NCBI RefSeq assembly: GCF_026230105.1
Contig: NC_079480.1
Coordinates: 24,036,488-24,100,487, forward strand
Direction of reading: 5' to 3'
Length of the DNA: 64,000 bases
From: Diorhabda sublineata
Lineage: Eukaryota > Arthropoda > Insecta > Coleoptera > Chrysomelidae
The position numbers were made by a program, and so were the translations under genes. The notes under the pieces are model-generated. The model was not told the DNA's origin, searched no databases, and saw only the letters and a program-made list of their open reading frames with translations. Below, in pieces: positions 31,880 to 45,044 of this stretch. The first letter of the stretch is position 1. Each line of letters starts with the position of its first letter.

Positions 31880-34544
31880 ATGGAGTTATTTGTTATTAAT
31901 AGGTTTGTTTTTTAAAATACTCTATATCATCATAGAAAACGAGAATAAATGTTTAAGGCATGATGAAGAATCGAATGAAGTACTGCAAAGTGAACAGCAA
32001 AAATTAGATAAAGTATTGAAGAAGATTCAAAGAAATAAAAAAATACGACAGAAACAGAAGGAGAAATATGCAGAGACTAAACAAGCTATACAAAGAACAT
32101 TACAAGCGAGAGAACAAAAAAGGAGAATTAAGTCATCCATAGTTACTGTACCTGAAATAAATAACGACGAGTTTATTGATAGGGAAGTAGAAACATTAAT
32201 CAAACCAGAAAATGAAGATTCCATAGAGGAAAATGTTCCTAAGAAACCTAAATTAGATACAACTGAAGGATTTACAGTTTTGGGTGTTGATAATCTAGTT
32301 AATAGGACAAAAGTTAGTATTTCAAATTATATTTTTAAGCAATATTTATCGCTTTAATCATTTTTTAAATTAGGTTAAAAGAGTTCTACCTTCATGGCTT
32401 TCTAATCCAACAGTGATATCAGTAAATCTTCAAGACTTACAAGTTAAAATATCAGATATAAAACAACTGGATAAAAGTTTACGTAAACTACTAAAAGCAA
32501 ACAACATCAGACATTTTTTTCCAGTTCAAGCCGAGGTAATTCCTTGGCTATTGGAAAGTATTAGGCATTCTGACATTATTTTCCCTAGGGATATTTGTGT
32601 TTCTGCTCCCACAGGAAGCGGAAAGACTCTAGCTTATGTCCTACCAATTGTTCAAGCTTTAAAAAGGTACACAGTTAAAAAAATTAGGGCTTTAATTATA
32701 TTACCTACTCAAGATTTGGCGACTCAAGTTTTTAAAACATTCAAATCCTACTCTCAAAATACAAATATTGATGTGCGTTTAATCAGTGGGAACAATTCAT
32801 TTTCTATTGAACAAGCACAATTAATTTTTGATAGTAAGTACAATTGTTTATATTTTTTGTTATGTATTGATTTGAATATAGTGTAATCTGGTTTTATTTT
32901 CCATTTCACATAGAAATTTATATTTTTATTGCTTCTAATAGTTAATCCATTCAATCATAATCTACCAGTGTGAATTTCAACAGAATATTATTAATTAATG
33001 GATTTTTACTCGATTTTCCACCAAAGTATAATGGAAATAAAAGTTTTTCTGTTTTTCATTTCTCTCTTACAGATACAGCTTTCGGTTACATAAGCAGGGT
33101 TGATATTCTTGTTTGTACTGCTGGTAGGTTAGTTGACCATCTCAAAGTTACAAAAGGATTCAATTTGCGTAATTTAGAGTTCTTAGTAATAGACGAAGCA
33201 GATAGAGTCTTGGAAAATGTTCAGAACGATTGGTTGTATCATTTAGAAAAGCACATCTATGAAGGTGATTTTGTCACACAAATTGTTGGCAATTATTTGA
33301 AAATTATATTTTTCCAGATTCAAACTCTAATTCTCGCAAAATTTTAAATCTTCAAGCTTTAGAACAAACACGACCTCCTCAAAAACTGTTATTCTCAGCA
33401 ACTTTATCACAAGACCCAGAAAAGTTACAAAAACTTTCTCTTTTTCAACCGAAACTTTTTACTTCAGTTACTGAAACCCAAGAAGATATCAACAATACCA
33501 TTGTTGATACTTTCGTGGGAAAATATACAACTCCTAAAGAACTTATAGAAAAATATGTTGTTACAACAGCAGAATTAAAACCCCTATATTTGTACGAGTT
33601 GATTAAATTAGAAAAATTGACCAAATCATTAGTTTTTGCTCATTCCGCAGAAAGCGGTCATCGTTTGGCAATTTTACTAAGAGCTCTGTTTAATGATGAA
33701 TTAAAAATCGAAGAAATCAGTTCGCAATTACAGGGAAAAAACAGAACAAAACTGATTGAGAAGTTCTCTGCCGGGGAGATTGACTTGTAAGTACAATTTT
33801 TTCAATATAACTTCAAATTATTCAATTTGTTTCACCCTAAACGTTAATAAAATAAAATTTTTGTGGAATTTAACCTCAAAATATCTACATATTAATTAAA
33901 ATTACCTTTTTATCCATTCAATATAATGTCTAATTGATTTTTTCTGTCAGCCCAATTCAATATTTGTGCTTTTTATATCAGCAATTGGAGTTATATATTG
34001 CGTAACATCACAGATTATAGTTAAAGAATAGTTCAGAGCCTTGTGGAACTCAAATATAACTCTAATGTTGTTTACAGATTGGTTTGTACAGACGCGTTAG
34101 CCAGAGGTATTGATTTACCTCACATACAATGTGTTATTTCTTATTCTTCTCCAAAGTATCTTAAAACTTATATACATCGCGCAGGTAGAACTGCTAGGGC
34201 AGGAGAACAAGGTTTGGCAGTGACTTTACTTAATAAACCTCAAGTTTCAAAGTTTAAATCCATGTTGAATCAAGCCAAACGTACTGCAGTTAACGAGGTA
34301 AATTTTATTCATTCAATTCATTCAGATCCTTATTGCGTTTGTATTTATTCTTTAGTTGGTTATTCCTAAAGATAACTTGGAACCTCTTGGTGAGAAATAT
34401 AAAGAATCGTTAGAACAACTGAAGAAGATTGTAGAAAAAGAAGAAAAGATGGATTTGGAGAAAAAATTGTTGACGAAAAAGATTAAGAATAATAAATGGA
34501 AAAGAAATAGAAAAGAATCTATTAATAGTAATTTTAGTACATAA
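31880..34544 (+). CDS. Dbp73D: DEAD-box RNA helicase Dbp73D (DDX51 orthologue)
   Basis: Seven exons: 31880-31902, 31958-32312, 32374-32833, 33073-33264, 33318-33786, 34078-34297, 34356-34544, all GT-AG and summing to 636 codons. The start MELFVINR, on a 23-nt first exon with a 55-nt intron, matches the N-terminus I recall for the fly protein. Residues about 20-110 are Lys/Glu-rich and likely coiled coil. Helicase motifs: GSGKT (about 205), PTQDLA, TAGR in place of TPGR, DEAD (about 320), SAT (about 370), CTDALARGID, and HRAGRTARAG (about 533). The Lys/Arg-rich C-terminus suggests nucleolar targeting. The family acts in 60S ribosomal subunit maturation using ATP. No break is seen. The short first exon is the least certain part. 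Confidence 0.93.
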
Positions 34545-35898
34545 ATGGGATTTTTGTGGAAATAATATAAATTTTCACTGATTCTGTTTGTATTATTTTA
34601 TCTTATCCCTTTTTAAACCCTGTAGGCTCGCAAATAATCCACAAAATGCCAATTTTCAAAATTTGTAATTGATAATTTCACCTGCTAAAAATCTAACTAA
34701 ATTTTTATTAAAAATTAAAGAAACTACTTCCAAAGTACACCTACTTATGGTACTTATGACATACAACAAAATAATATGTGTACAAAGTCAAAAAAAACAT
34801 GTTAAATTGTAAATATGACCTTGCTAATCTATATAAAATCGAATTACTTACCTTTCTTCATCCAATAATAATGTAGTACCCTATAAAGTATAAATACAGA
34901 TCTTTTCGATCAAAATTGTTTAAAATTTACCTAAACTCTCCTCTTGTATTATACCCTACGTGCAAAAAATTACTAGATGATGTACTTATGAGGTGACATA
35001 ATTTTTTTTTAATTTCTTGGTAAACACTTAGAAAAATTTTGCAATTTCTCACAAATTGGCAAAAATTTCTAAGTCATTTCAGTCCTCAATGAAGCCACGT
35101 ATTTATTACAATACCAATATGGGCATAAAGTATCTAGATAAAATCTTTAAATATCTAAAACCTCTTAAGACATTTTGTTTAGGATTGTAACTGAACCAGT
35201 CGATAATTAGATCATTTATTTCTATCAAGTACCATTAAAATCTACCATTATTTGCTTACATGGTTTAAATACTCCCTAATTTTGATATAAATTTATAAAC
35301 GAAAATCTATTTTTGTATGCACAACACTTAAAACATAATTTAATTGTATTCTATTCATCGGAATCAAAATATCTCGAAATTGACATAACCTTTTATAATT
35401 CAATACTTAATACATTCATAAAATTGTGGGATCATATAGTTAGTTCAATAATAGAATCACTAATTTTCTGTAATTTAATACTTATTTAAGTTTCTGTATC
35501 ATAGATATGAAAAAGCATTTCATTTATATCTATGTACATTTTTAATGTCTATGATTTCAAACTTTCATTTTGTTTAATTCAATTGCTTTATTTGAATATA
35601 CCTTTCGATAATATTTATTTATTTTCAGCATATACTTTATTATTTGATTGTTTAGTTCAATTACTATTTTATTATAAAATTTTATAAGTAAAAAGTTCTA
35701 TGGAAACATAAAATAGCTAAGAAAATAATTAAATTGCAATCGATACGTGATTTCGGAATCGATTTATTTTGATATATCTCGAGATTGACATTGACAAACA
35801 ACAAGAGAACCTATTGTCAAACACCATTGTAATAACAAAATAAATAATTGATTATTTTCAATATTTTTCATCGGTGGCATTCCGCAAAAAAATCTAAA
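34545..35898. other. Spacer between Dbp73D and Gps2
   Basis: AT-rich with no coding potential. The last ~150 bp should contain the Gps2 promoter and 5' UTR; AATCGATA near 35739 and AATCGATTTA near 35757 resemble insect DRE-type sites but are not diagnostic. Confidence 0.5.
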
Positions 35899-38800
35899 AT
35901 GCCCACAGCGGTTCAAGATACAGGAACCAAATCAACGGATCATGACGAGCAAATGTGGAAGGTATTGAAAGCTCATATTCTTCGAGAAAGGGCAAGGAAA
36001 AAACAAGAAAGAGAACAAGAAGTCGAGGAGGAAAGATTGAGAAAAGAACGAGAAGCAAGAGAACAACAAGATGTTATGACTTTAGGAGAAACAAGAGAAC
36101 AAATTTCGCAACTCGAACAAAAATTGACCCATTTAAAAGAAGAAAAACATCAATTATTTCTACAGCTTAAAAAAGTTTTAAATGAGGATGATAATAGAAG
36201 GAGACAGAAAGAAAATACGTATGTACTGAGTATTCATAGAATCAAATTCATATAGCGATGCAGATTTATAAAAAAAATACAGTGATTAACTTTGAACTTG
36301 AAGTGAGTTTATATTTTTAGAGAAAATTTGATTTCAATCCAGTCGCTACCAACAAATATGGTACATCCCCAATTATACATTCAACAACCACAACAGCAGC
36401 AACTGCAGCCAACACCACAACCAAGACTTGCCCAAATGCCTCAACAACCGCAACCTCCACCACAAGCAGCTTATAAACAAGCTAAAAGACCAAGAAGCCC
36501 CAGTCCTCCTCCACAGGTATCCGCCTCAATGTATCATTCTTATGGATACAAACCCACAACATCAACTTCAACATTTCAAGGATCACCTCAAAGTAAGTAC
36601 AAATATACTATTATATGTCAAAAAAAAACTGTTTCAGGCTAACTTTTTTCAATTTTTTGATTCCAATTATATTGGTTATTTTGAACAAATATTATCTACG
36701 TGCTTCCATTTAAATTTTCTTTTTCACTTTGAAAAAAACTAATGTATAATAATGAATCTAGCTTGGTTATTATCCTTTCCTACATGTTTTTGGGTATTGA
36801 ATGATCTGGATTGCTCTAAATTGTCCTGGTCTCGCGAGAATATTTTAGTGTTTAGATTAGTTATAAAAGCACCATACGACTAGAGGGAAAGAAAGTCAAA
36901 AATTTTTAGCAGTATACATAAATTTTGAGCTGAAAAACCTCTAATTTTTGGTGAAAATACTTGAAAGCCAGATGTGTTAATGTCTCTAAACATCTTAAGG
37001 AATTGAATTTTGATTAATAATTGTATTTAAATAGCTTTGTTCGCAGTATACTTTGTACACATTCCAATTATTTTCTTTTCATGCCTCAACACACTGTTAT
37101 TTTTTTGATTTAAAATAAATAATTGCGTAAAAACCAGGTTATTTCAATTTTCTTCATCTTTCTTCTAAATTTTGAAGCTATGTAAATACAAGAGTTGCAA
37201 ATCTTTTTATTTCCTGCAACTTTGTCCTTTAACTTTTATCTATAGGACTAGTAGTTTTGCAAAGTATTCCATCCTATTTTGGTCACAAATATTATTGAAA
37301 AGTTATTGAGAAAATAACAAACTCATAAAATTTTGTTGTTTTGCATCCATTTATAAAACTAACTTTGAACATTTTACCAAAAAAACAAATATTGAGAACA
37401 AATTAATCATATCTGTTTCGATGTTATATTGAAGCTGTGAAGTTTGAAAATGAATTACACATACACACATTGCACCAGTCATATTTCCAAGATTAACAAT
37501 GGAAAACCAAACTTATCCAAAGTGTCGATTATCCATTTTAATTTGTAACATGCCATTCGGCTTGTTACGTTTTTCTTCAAATATTTTAAATATTCCTTTG
37601 TTCACGTATTGTGGCACAGTAGTCACTTCTCATTTATTTATTCTAACCTCCCACTTCATTCCAGAACTTCAATAAAAGATTGGAATGCATTCGAATTCGA
37701 CCTCTACCTATCTACACTTTAAATTAAAGTAAATTTTAGTAAATTTGTGGTGACTTAATTCTTTATATTCGCTGTTCTAAAGCTGCCAGGTTGGAGTTTC
37801 AACCACACCCAAAGGATTCAACCGGGACATCACAAATTCAACTACATCAACTGGAAATTCAATTGACTGGTGCAACCATCTCGGATTTCCATAGATAAAT
37901 CTGAGTTAGGTAGATTAAGAATTCGAATACATTCCGAGGTTTGATTAAATTTCTCGAATGAAGTGGGAGATTAGAATAAATAAATTCGAAGTAACTACTT
38001 GCCACAATATGTGAACAAAGGAATATTCGAAATGTTTGAAGAAAAACTCAACAAGCCGAATGGCATGTTACAAATTATTTCTCTACGTTTCTTTTCTTTT
38101 ATTTTCAGAAGATGACGATAGACGTAATGAATTAGTACGAGCAGTGCTATGGAATAGTGAGTGTCCCACCACTTTTTGCTTTTCTGCTAATATCATCTCG
38201 ATTCTTGGTTGTGTATGTTTACCGTGTGTTTTATTTTGTACATAAACTTTCACTTCAATAATCATTTAATTATCAAATCGTTATTATTAAAGTAAAAGAA
38301 TTCAATCACCTAATTTCGAATAGTTGGAAAAAGACATGATATTTTGTCAAATATTTACTTTCTACCAAACTATCACAAATACATGTCACATTGTCACTTC
38401 TTTTCTAACCACCACATTGATATTTGTTATTTAAATTGCATTTCCACATAACTTGATCTAGTTACTATATGAATCTACATATTTCTCATGATTAGTACAC
38501 AATGAAATAATAATAAATGCTTCGATTACTATATTATCTTCCTGGATATAGTAATTCCACCATTTCTTATGTCGCACCATCTCATTATGGACTTTTTTGT
38601 TTTATGTTATCTTCACTTCGTTTTCGCTTCATCATACATCGAATTCCATTGCTTTCACCGTGTTTGGATGGTTTTAAATTATGTTTTCTTTCCAGAAACG
38701 CCACAGTATAACAGCCAACCGAGCGCTTTTTACCCCGTAGGACCCCAAGATTTACCCATGTATTATTCTATGAGGGAACCATCTAGAACTGTCTATGAAA

Positions 38801-39117
38801 CACCCAGATTACAGAACTTCCATTTGGAACCGAAATTGCCTGATCATTATACCTTAAGAACACCATCTTCTCATGGTCACGTTATATTGCCTGGAGCACT
38901 ATCAATTACCCAACAACCAGCACCAAAAAGTTAGTATACAAATGTTTTAAATGACATTTAAATAACAAATTATTTATTTTTAGTGGGTGGTAGTATTACT
39001 GCTGGGTATTCGGTAAGAAGTACACCTCAGTATCAACAAACTCCTCCAACTTCTTTGTATTCGGGCCAGACTAGACCTTTATACCAGCCAACTGTTAACT
39101 ACCCTCCGAGGGAATAA
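35899..39117 (+). CDS. Gps2: G protein pathway suppressor 2 (GPS2), corepressor subunit
   Basis: Five exons: 35899-36218, 36321-36592, 38109-38156, 38696-38929, 38984-39117, total 336 codons. Exon 3 is 48 nt, flanked by phase-1 introns, so skipping keeps frame (319 aa). The N-terminal ~105 residues are a long charged helix with LGETREQISQLEQKL and EEKHQLFLQLKKVL, near-identical to the vertebrate GPS2 segment that binds NCoR/SMRT and TBL1. Next come a Gln/Pro-rich region (residues about 120-170) and KQAKRPRSPSPPP, a likely nuclear signal. The C-terminal part is Pro/Tyr/Ser-rich and ends NYPPRE. It acts in the nucleus in the HDAC3 corepressor complex. AATAAA lies at 39151-39156. An inverted repeat in intron 2 ends ~35 bp before exon 3. 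Confidence 0.9.
37540..38080. repeat. Foldback inverted repeat in Gps2 intron 2
   Basis: Arms of about 155-165 bp (about 37540-37695 and 37918-38080) are inverted copies at roughly 85 percent by eye, sharing words such as GCCGAATGGCATGTTACAAA and GTGAACAAAGGAATATT. About 220 bp separate them. No coding capacity. The structure fits a foldback element or MITE and would form a long RNA hairpin in the pre-mRNA. Confidence 0.85.
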
Positions 39118-40508
39118 AAATGTCGTCATTATTTGAATCAGATATTTTAAAATAAAACTAATTGTTAATGTCTAAAAATGTTTTTTTTTCTATTTTACCT
39201 TCTCCTAAATACATTCATGGGGGTTTAAATGTGATGTACTAAAAAAAACTAATGAAAACTGAAATTTGTGAAAAAACTACAAAAACTTGATAAATTATTT
39301 CTTCTTAGACCTATTTATTTGTTTTTCTTGGTCAATTTCCTTGATTTTAGGTGTCTGTTAACAGAAGACTCAGAGCCCTTTAATCAAGACAATTTATGAA
39401 GAAAATGACAATTTCTCTAACTTTCATCATCTAAGACCTTTTTATATGTTTTTGTGAACAAATCATCTTGATTTTATATCTCTTTTAATAGAAAACTGGT
39501 TTTTTATCAAAAAAGACCTAAAACCCAAGCAATTTATCAAGAAAAAAAAACTATTTACAAGTTAAAAAAGAAAATGAAGTTGATTTTGCGGATATCTATC
39601 ATACTACAGTTTTCCCATAAAAAATCTGGAATATAAAAAAATTAATGAAATATTACCTGCTTTTCTTGTAGATTTAAAATAAATATAAAACAGGAAACCT
39701 GGATAAACCATTTACAAGGAGTATAAATATTTTCACACACAAAACTTCTATAAAATGATATACGACACGTACAGGAATTCACTTCACAACTAAGTATCAA
39801 CATAGAATAAATATGATAAAGTTAAATGTTTATAAAACCGCACTAACTAAAGGTTATTCACAATTAAAAGGTTCCAAAATATAAAGGAAAAAATTTATTT
39901 CCATTATTATATACCCCTGATTTTATTAAATATTTCTAAATATATCTATATGTGTAATAACTCGTTCAAGTGAATTAATTTCTATATGATACGATGAAAC
40001 TAAAGCGTCTAGTTTGTATAACTTACTTTTATATATATGAATTTGAACTTTCTGCGATTTCAAATAGAATTCAAAATTATACTGAACCATAATATATATT
40101 TATGTCAAATTGAATGACAAGAGCTTTTCCGAATCTATGATCCATGATCAGATAGATCATCTATCAGCCGATTACGGATCATAACTTAGAATGATATTTA
40201 TACTAGTATTTCAATTCTGGCAACACTGAAAGGTATAATCTGTAGGTGTTAGAAACGTCCGAATATGCACGAGAACTACCGATCTTCAGATTAGGATTGG
40301 TACTATTTTAAATTTTTAATATTTTAAATGGATATTATAACATTGTACATAGATTTTTAAAATAATTCTGAACTTATTTTGTTTATTGCTAACTAAATGT
40401 AAGGTAGAGTTAAAAAAGAAGATTATTGTTAAAACATTTTGTTAATAAAAATTACTATAGAAACGACACGAGTTTACTGAACGTTAATTATTCCCATAAC
40501 TTTGAAAT
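39118..40508. other. Spacer between Gps2 and Dnai2
   Basis: Contains the Gps2 3' UTR (signal at 39151-39156) and then AT-rich DNA with no coding region. TCTGGCAACACTG lies at 40216-40228, about 290 bp before the Dnai2 start. Near 40134-40176, ATCTATGATCCATGATCAGATAGATCATCTATCAG has overlapping short inverted words (GATCATAG / GATAGATC types). Confidence 0.5.
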
Positions 40509-43500
40509 ATGGATTTGTCGTTCCCATATCAGAAAAAAAGAAGTGAATTCGGGAGACAATGCTTGTTTTCCGACAAAGGGCCAGAATTAATAGACAACTT
40601 CCCTTCTGATAGGAGACTATTTAAACAGTTTCTTCTGAGGTAACCACATTCATATTATATTTTCCAACATTAAATATGTAAGAGAGACGTTACCTCCGAC
40701 TTAAGCTTATTCTTGAATTAGTAGAATCATTTAAATAAAATTAAACAAGAATTCATACAATACATACAAAGTAATAATGATGCCAGTTATGTGTTGAAAC
40801 TAAAAAGTGAAAAACCGCAGAATCCCGCTGTTAGATATTGGCAACATCTGACTCATTGGTGTCAGTGAACGGAACAGGGTCGGAGTATAAGTATTATTAT
40901 AATAGGGTATTTCTTCTTACGTATAACAACTATATTTCTATCTATTAAAGTACTTCATGTTATTTTTTATTACACTATTTTTCAATCTACGAATGCCTAC
41001 ATATTTTTTTCCATATTTGATATTCCATTTAGCTTTATTATTATTATTGTGCTATTTTAGAGATCCCGTTTCAAGATCTCAACAATGCGCTCCAGTAATA
41101 GCGGAGCACTACTTGAACACTATGCGTGCGGAGTACTCGAACGCAAGTGTTAATCACGTAGAAGGTGGATGGCCGAAAGACGTTAATATAGCCGATGAAG
41201 AACAAACGAAAAGATATAGAAGAAAAGTAGAAAAAGAAGAACAGTTCAATACTATTATGATGTCGTTGTTTAAAGTAAATATCCTTCATTATACTGTTTA
41301 ATGTTTATATTTGATATTTCTTCAACCCCTTTATGGTGGTGTAATTTATATGTTTTGTTTTAAAGAGTATGGAAAATTGTATTTTACAAAACAATGCTTT
41401 GAATATATATCAACAATACTTTTCCGATGTTGAACCAATGCCGTTGGTGGAAAGAAGCTCGGCAAGAACTGTTAATGTTTATCAAGATCAATGTACTCCA
41501 ACCCGTCCTGTAACTCACATTTCTTGGTCTCCTGATAATCAAACAAAATTGGCAGTTTCTCATTGCAATCTCGTTTTTCAAGCCTATATTCCGAAACAAT
41601 CCCATGTTTCTTACATATGGGAAGTCGGTAGGTATCTGGCAACGTTGCTCTCACTGCGTCACTGCCTCTCATTAATAGAAGACAATATTGACAAATAAAA
41701 AATATTTTCACAAATTATATTTCCTATAACTTTTGTATTTTTATCTCCTCTACAAGTTTAAATAATTTTTAAGCAAGATAAAATATAAACATATATACGA
41801 AGTTTAAATAGGATTTATTTTTATCATCCTACCTATAAATATACTAGTTACGGGATAACTATTCCATCTCTATGATTGTAACAAATAATGTTTGTTCACA
41901 TATATTTGACAACTGATAACTCAATAAATATTCGAATGAAATCATATCGAACGACCAATTCAGAATAGCACAATCGACTGTTCTTCGATTATTTTTAAAA
42001 CAAATACTATTTTTATTTTTAGAAAATCCTAACAGACCATTATATACGTTAAAACCTGAACAACCTATTGTTTGCTTAGAATACAATCAGAAAGATCCAC
42101 ATATATTAGCTAGTGGTCAAATGAACGGTCAAGTCGCTATATGGGATATTAGGAAAAATGCAGAACCAGTTGATATGAGTATAAGAGAAACTAGTCATTT
42201 CGCCCCTGTAAACAATTTACTATGGATACATTCGAAGACGGGTAGTGAATTTTTTACTGGTTCCAGCGATGGACAAATTAAATGGTAGTAAATAAAACTT
42301 TTATCCATGTTTTTCAATGTGAATTATAAGTGCTGAATCGATTTATGTTCGACTTATCGAATAGATATATAGAGGATATGTCCGACGTCAGTTATCGTCT
42401 ATCTCACTTTTAATTCATTATGTAAGCTTTTTATTGAGGTTGATAGCTATTCCAGTGGCGTAGTATATTTAAAATTATTTAATCAAATCATCTAATTTAT
42501 ATTTATTGTAGAAAACAAGCGGAAAAAGCATTTGAATTATGTGTTAGCTCTGAAAAACGTTCTATTTCAGGTGGGATACAAGAAAATTGTCCGAACCCAC
42601 GGATAATCTGATTTTAGATTACGTGAAAGATGATGAACAGCAATTGTCTCACGCTTATGGCGTTTCTATTTTAGAATACGAGAGTACCATCCCGACTAGA
42701 TTCATGATAGGTACCGAAGAAGGTCATTTGATTGGTGGTAATCGTAAAGGAAAAACGGGAATAGAAAAAATGGCATTTAAAATACCGTACGCTCATTTCG
42801 CGCCAATAGTAGCCCTTCAAAGAAACCCCGCTTCCTCCAAAAACTTTTTGACGGTCTCCAAATGGGCTGCCAAAATTTGGAGTGAGGATTGTCGAGAGAG
42901 TTGCATTTTATGGACTAGTTTCCATAAGTGTGTTTTAACAGATGGAGCTTGGAGTCCCACGAGGTTAAATTTTTATTATTTTAAGAAAGGACATACGTTA
43001 TTTCGGATGTAACACTCCATAATATTGAAAAGAGATAAAGAACGTTAATTACGTTCTATTCACAATTTAAATCTACTGACAGCTGTCATTTTTTAAAATT
43101 TGACGCTAATAATATTCATTTTATCATTTACATTTCGATATTATAATATTCTATAACATCTTTTTTTTAAATCTCCTAATTTATTTTTATTTTACTGTAA
43201 TTTCACATTTACTATATATTTAAAACGCAACGTTAAACTTTGACAAACAAAAATTTGTTTACGTTCATATTGAATATGTCTAAATAAACATGCAACGGGA
43301 ATATAGTTAATATTGTAAACCTAATATAAATACGAAATCTTCAGTGAATATTAGAACTTGTGTCTTATTTAAATTCTTCATTTTCTAAAAACAGAATGTG
43401 AAATTTCATAATTGAGATTATGGCAGCAGTAAAATGTATTTTTATTCAAAAAATTTACTACGGGGATATATACAAATAGTAAAAATATTTATGCATACGA

Positions 43501-44924
43501 GCATACGACACGTAGCCACTTCGTTTCGATTTCCCTCCAATTTTTCGATGTATTCCGCGTATTTTGTGGGTTATAAGGTAAGAAGTAATCTACTGACAGC
43601 TGTCATCTTTTAAAATTTGACTCTAATAATATTCATTTTATCATTTACATTTCGATATTATAATATTTTATAACATCTTTTTTTAAAATCTCCTAATTTA
43701 TTTTTATTTTACTGTAATTTCACATTTACTATATATTTAAAACGCAACGTTAAACTTTGACAAACAAAAATTTGTTTACGTTCATATTGAATATGTCTAA
43801 ATAAACATGCAACGGGAATATAGTTAATATTGTAAACCTAATATAAATACGAAATCTTCAGTGAATATTAGAACTTGTGTCTTATTTAAATTCTTCATTT
43901 TCTAAAAACAGAATGTGAAATTTCATAATTGAGATTATGCCAGCAGTAAAATGTATTTTTATTCAAAAAATTTACTACGGGGATATATACAAATAGTAAA
44001 AATATTTATGCATACGAGCATACGACACGTAGCCACTTCGTTTCGATTTCCCTCCAATTTTTCGATGTATTCCGCGTATTTTGTGGGTTATAAGGTAAGA
44101 TGTAAATACTTTTAAAATATTGTAGACTATCCGTTTTTTTCACGACGAGATCAGATGGAATGTTTGATGTCTGGGACGTTCTACAAAATCAAAAACAAGC
44201 CAGTTTAAGCGTGAAAGTTTGCGACGAGAAATTGAACTGTCTTAAAACTCACGACGAAGGAAGACTTATCGCCGTCGGTAACCAAAACGGCACTGCATAT
44301 CTGGTAGAACTTAGCGAAAATCTATCAATAATGATTAAAAATGATAAAAATTTGTTAAGTTCCGTGAGTATTATTCATTTGAATAAATAAATAACAAAAC
44401 AACAAACAAAAAAATACCCATCTACCTTTGTAGATGATGGAAAGAGAGGCACGTAGAGAAAAAATACTGGAGGGTCGTAATCGAGAAATTCGGTTGAAAC
44501 AGAAACAAGCACAAGATCAAAAAGAAGAAGGCGAAGGCGGCGAAGAAGGAGAAACGGAAGAAGGTGTAGAAACAGAGGAAGACGTAGGGTTTTTAGATAA
44601 ACACGTGCGAACCGCCGAGAATGAATTTTATCAAATCATTGAAAAAGCATTGGAGAAAATAAGACGTAAGTGCAGTTTTTTTTCATTTATTATATAATAC
44701 TGGGTGGAAATCAGAACATACTAATTGATATTTGATACTGTATATCTTCTTTTCGATCTAGTCATACTATTATTATTACAGTGTTGTCAGATTTTTTTTC
44801 ACATTGTTGGATGTAGCAGCAGAATAAAAATATATAATAATATTGATATATTATTCCAGCACCTCCTGAAACTCCCTTGTCACACGCAGAGGAAGAGAGC
44901 ATTGATGCGACATCAATAAAATAA
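40509..44924 (+). CDS. Dnai2: Axonemal dynein intermediate chain 2 (outer arm)
   Basis: Eight exons: 40509-40639, 41061-41274, 41366-41627, 42023-42284, 42571-42963, 44126-44363, 44434-44665, 44860-44924, all in phase, 598 aa. The N-terminus (YQKKRSEFGRQC..) and NHVEGGWPKDVN are hallmarks of the DNAI2/IC70 family. A WD40 propeller follows with VAIWDIRK, IKWWDTRK and AAKIWSED repeats, then a charged Lys/Glu-rich tail (REARREKILEGRNREIRLK..). In the family this chain holds outer-arm dynein on the axoneme, so expression in sperm and ciliated sensory neurons is expected. Size matches the usual ~600 aa. AATAAA lies at about 44943, near the stop. Intron 5 carries a 517-bp tandem duplication. Confidence 0.95.
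43071..44104. repeat. 517-bp tandem duplication in Dnai2 intron 5
   Basis: CTACTGACAGCTGTCAT begins at 43073 and 43590, and TTATAAGGTAAGA ends at 43583 and 44100. Both offsets are 517 bp. The copies differ at only a handful of bases, so the duplication is recent. The unit contains no exon sequence; each copy ends in a good but apparently unused donor-like GGTAAG. Confidence 0.92.
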
Positions 44925-45044
44925 TTTTCATAATTAAATTTCAATAAATTTGTAATTCTAGAATCAATGTAATATATGTTTTTACGATATTTTGATTGAT
45001 AATTTATTTTTTTCGTCAACTACAAGCAATTATTGAATATATTC

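Noticed and set aside
31890..32357. Open frame from a non-ATG codon at 31890 as the first Dbp73D exon
   Set aside because: It needs a non-ATG start and runs through an intron; the 23-nt exon at 31880 plus a 55-nt intron gives a conserved N-terminus and correct phase.
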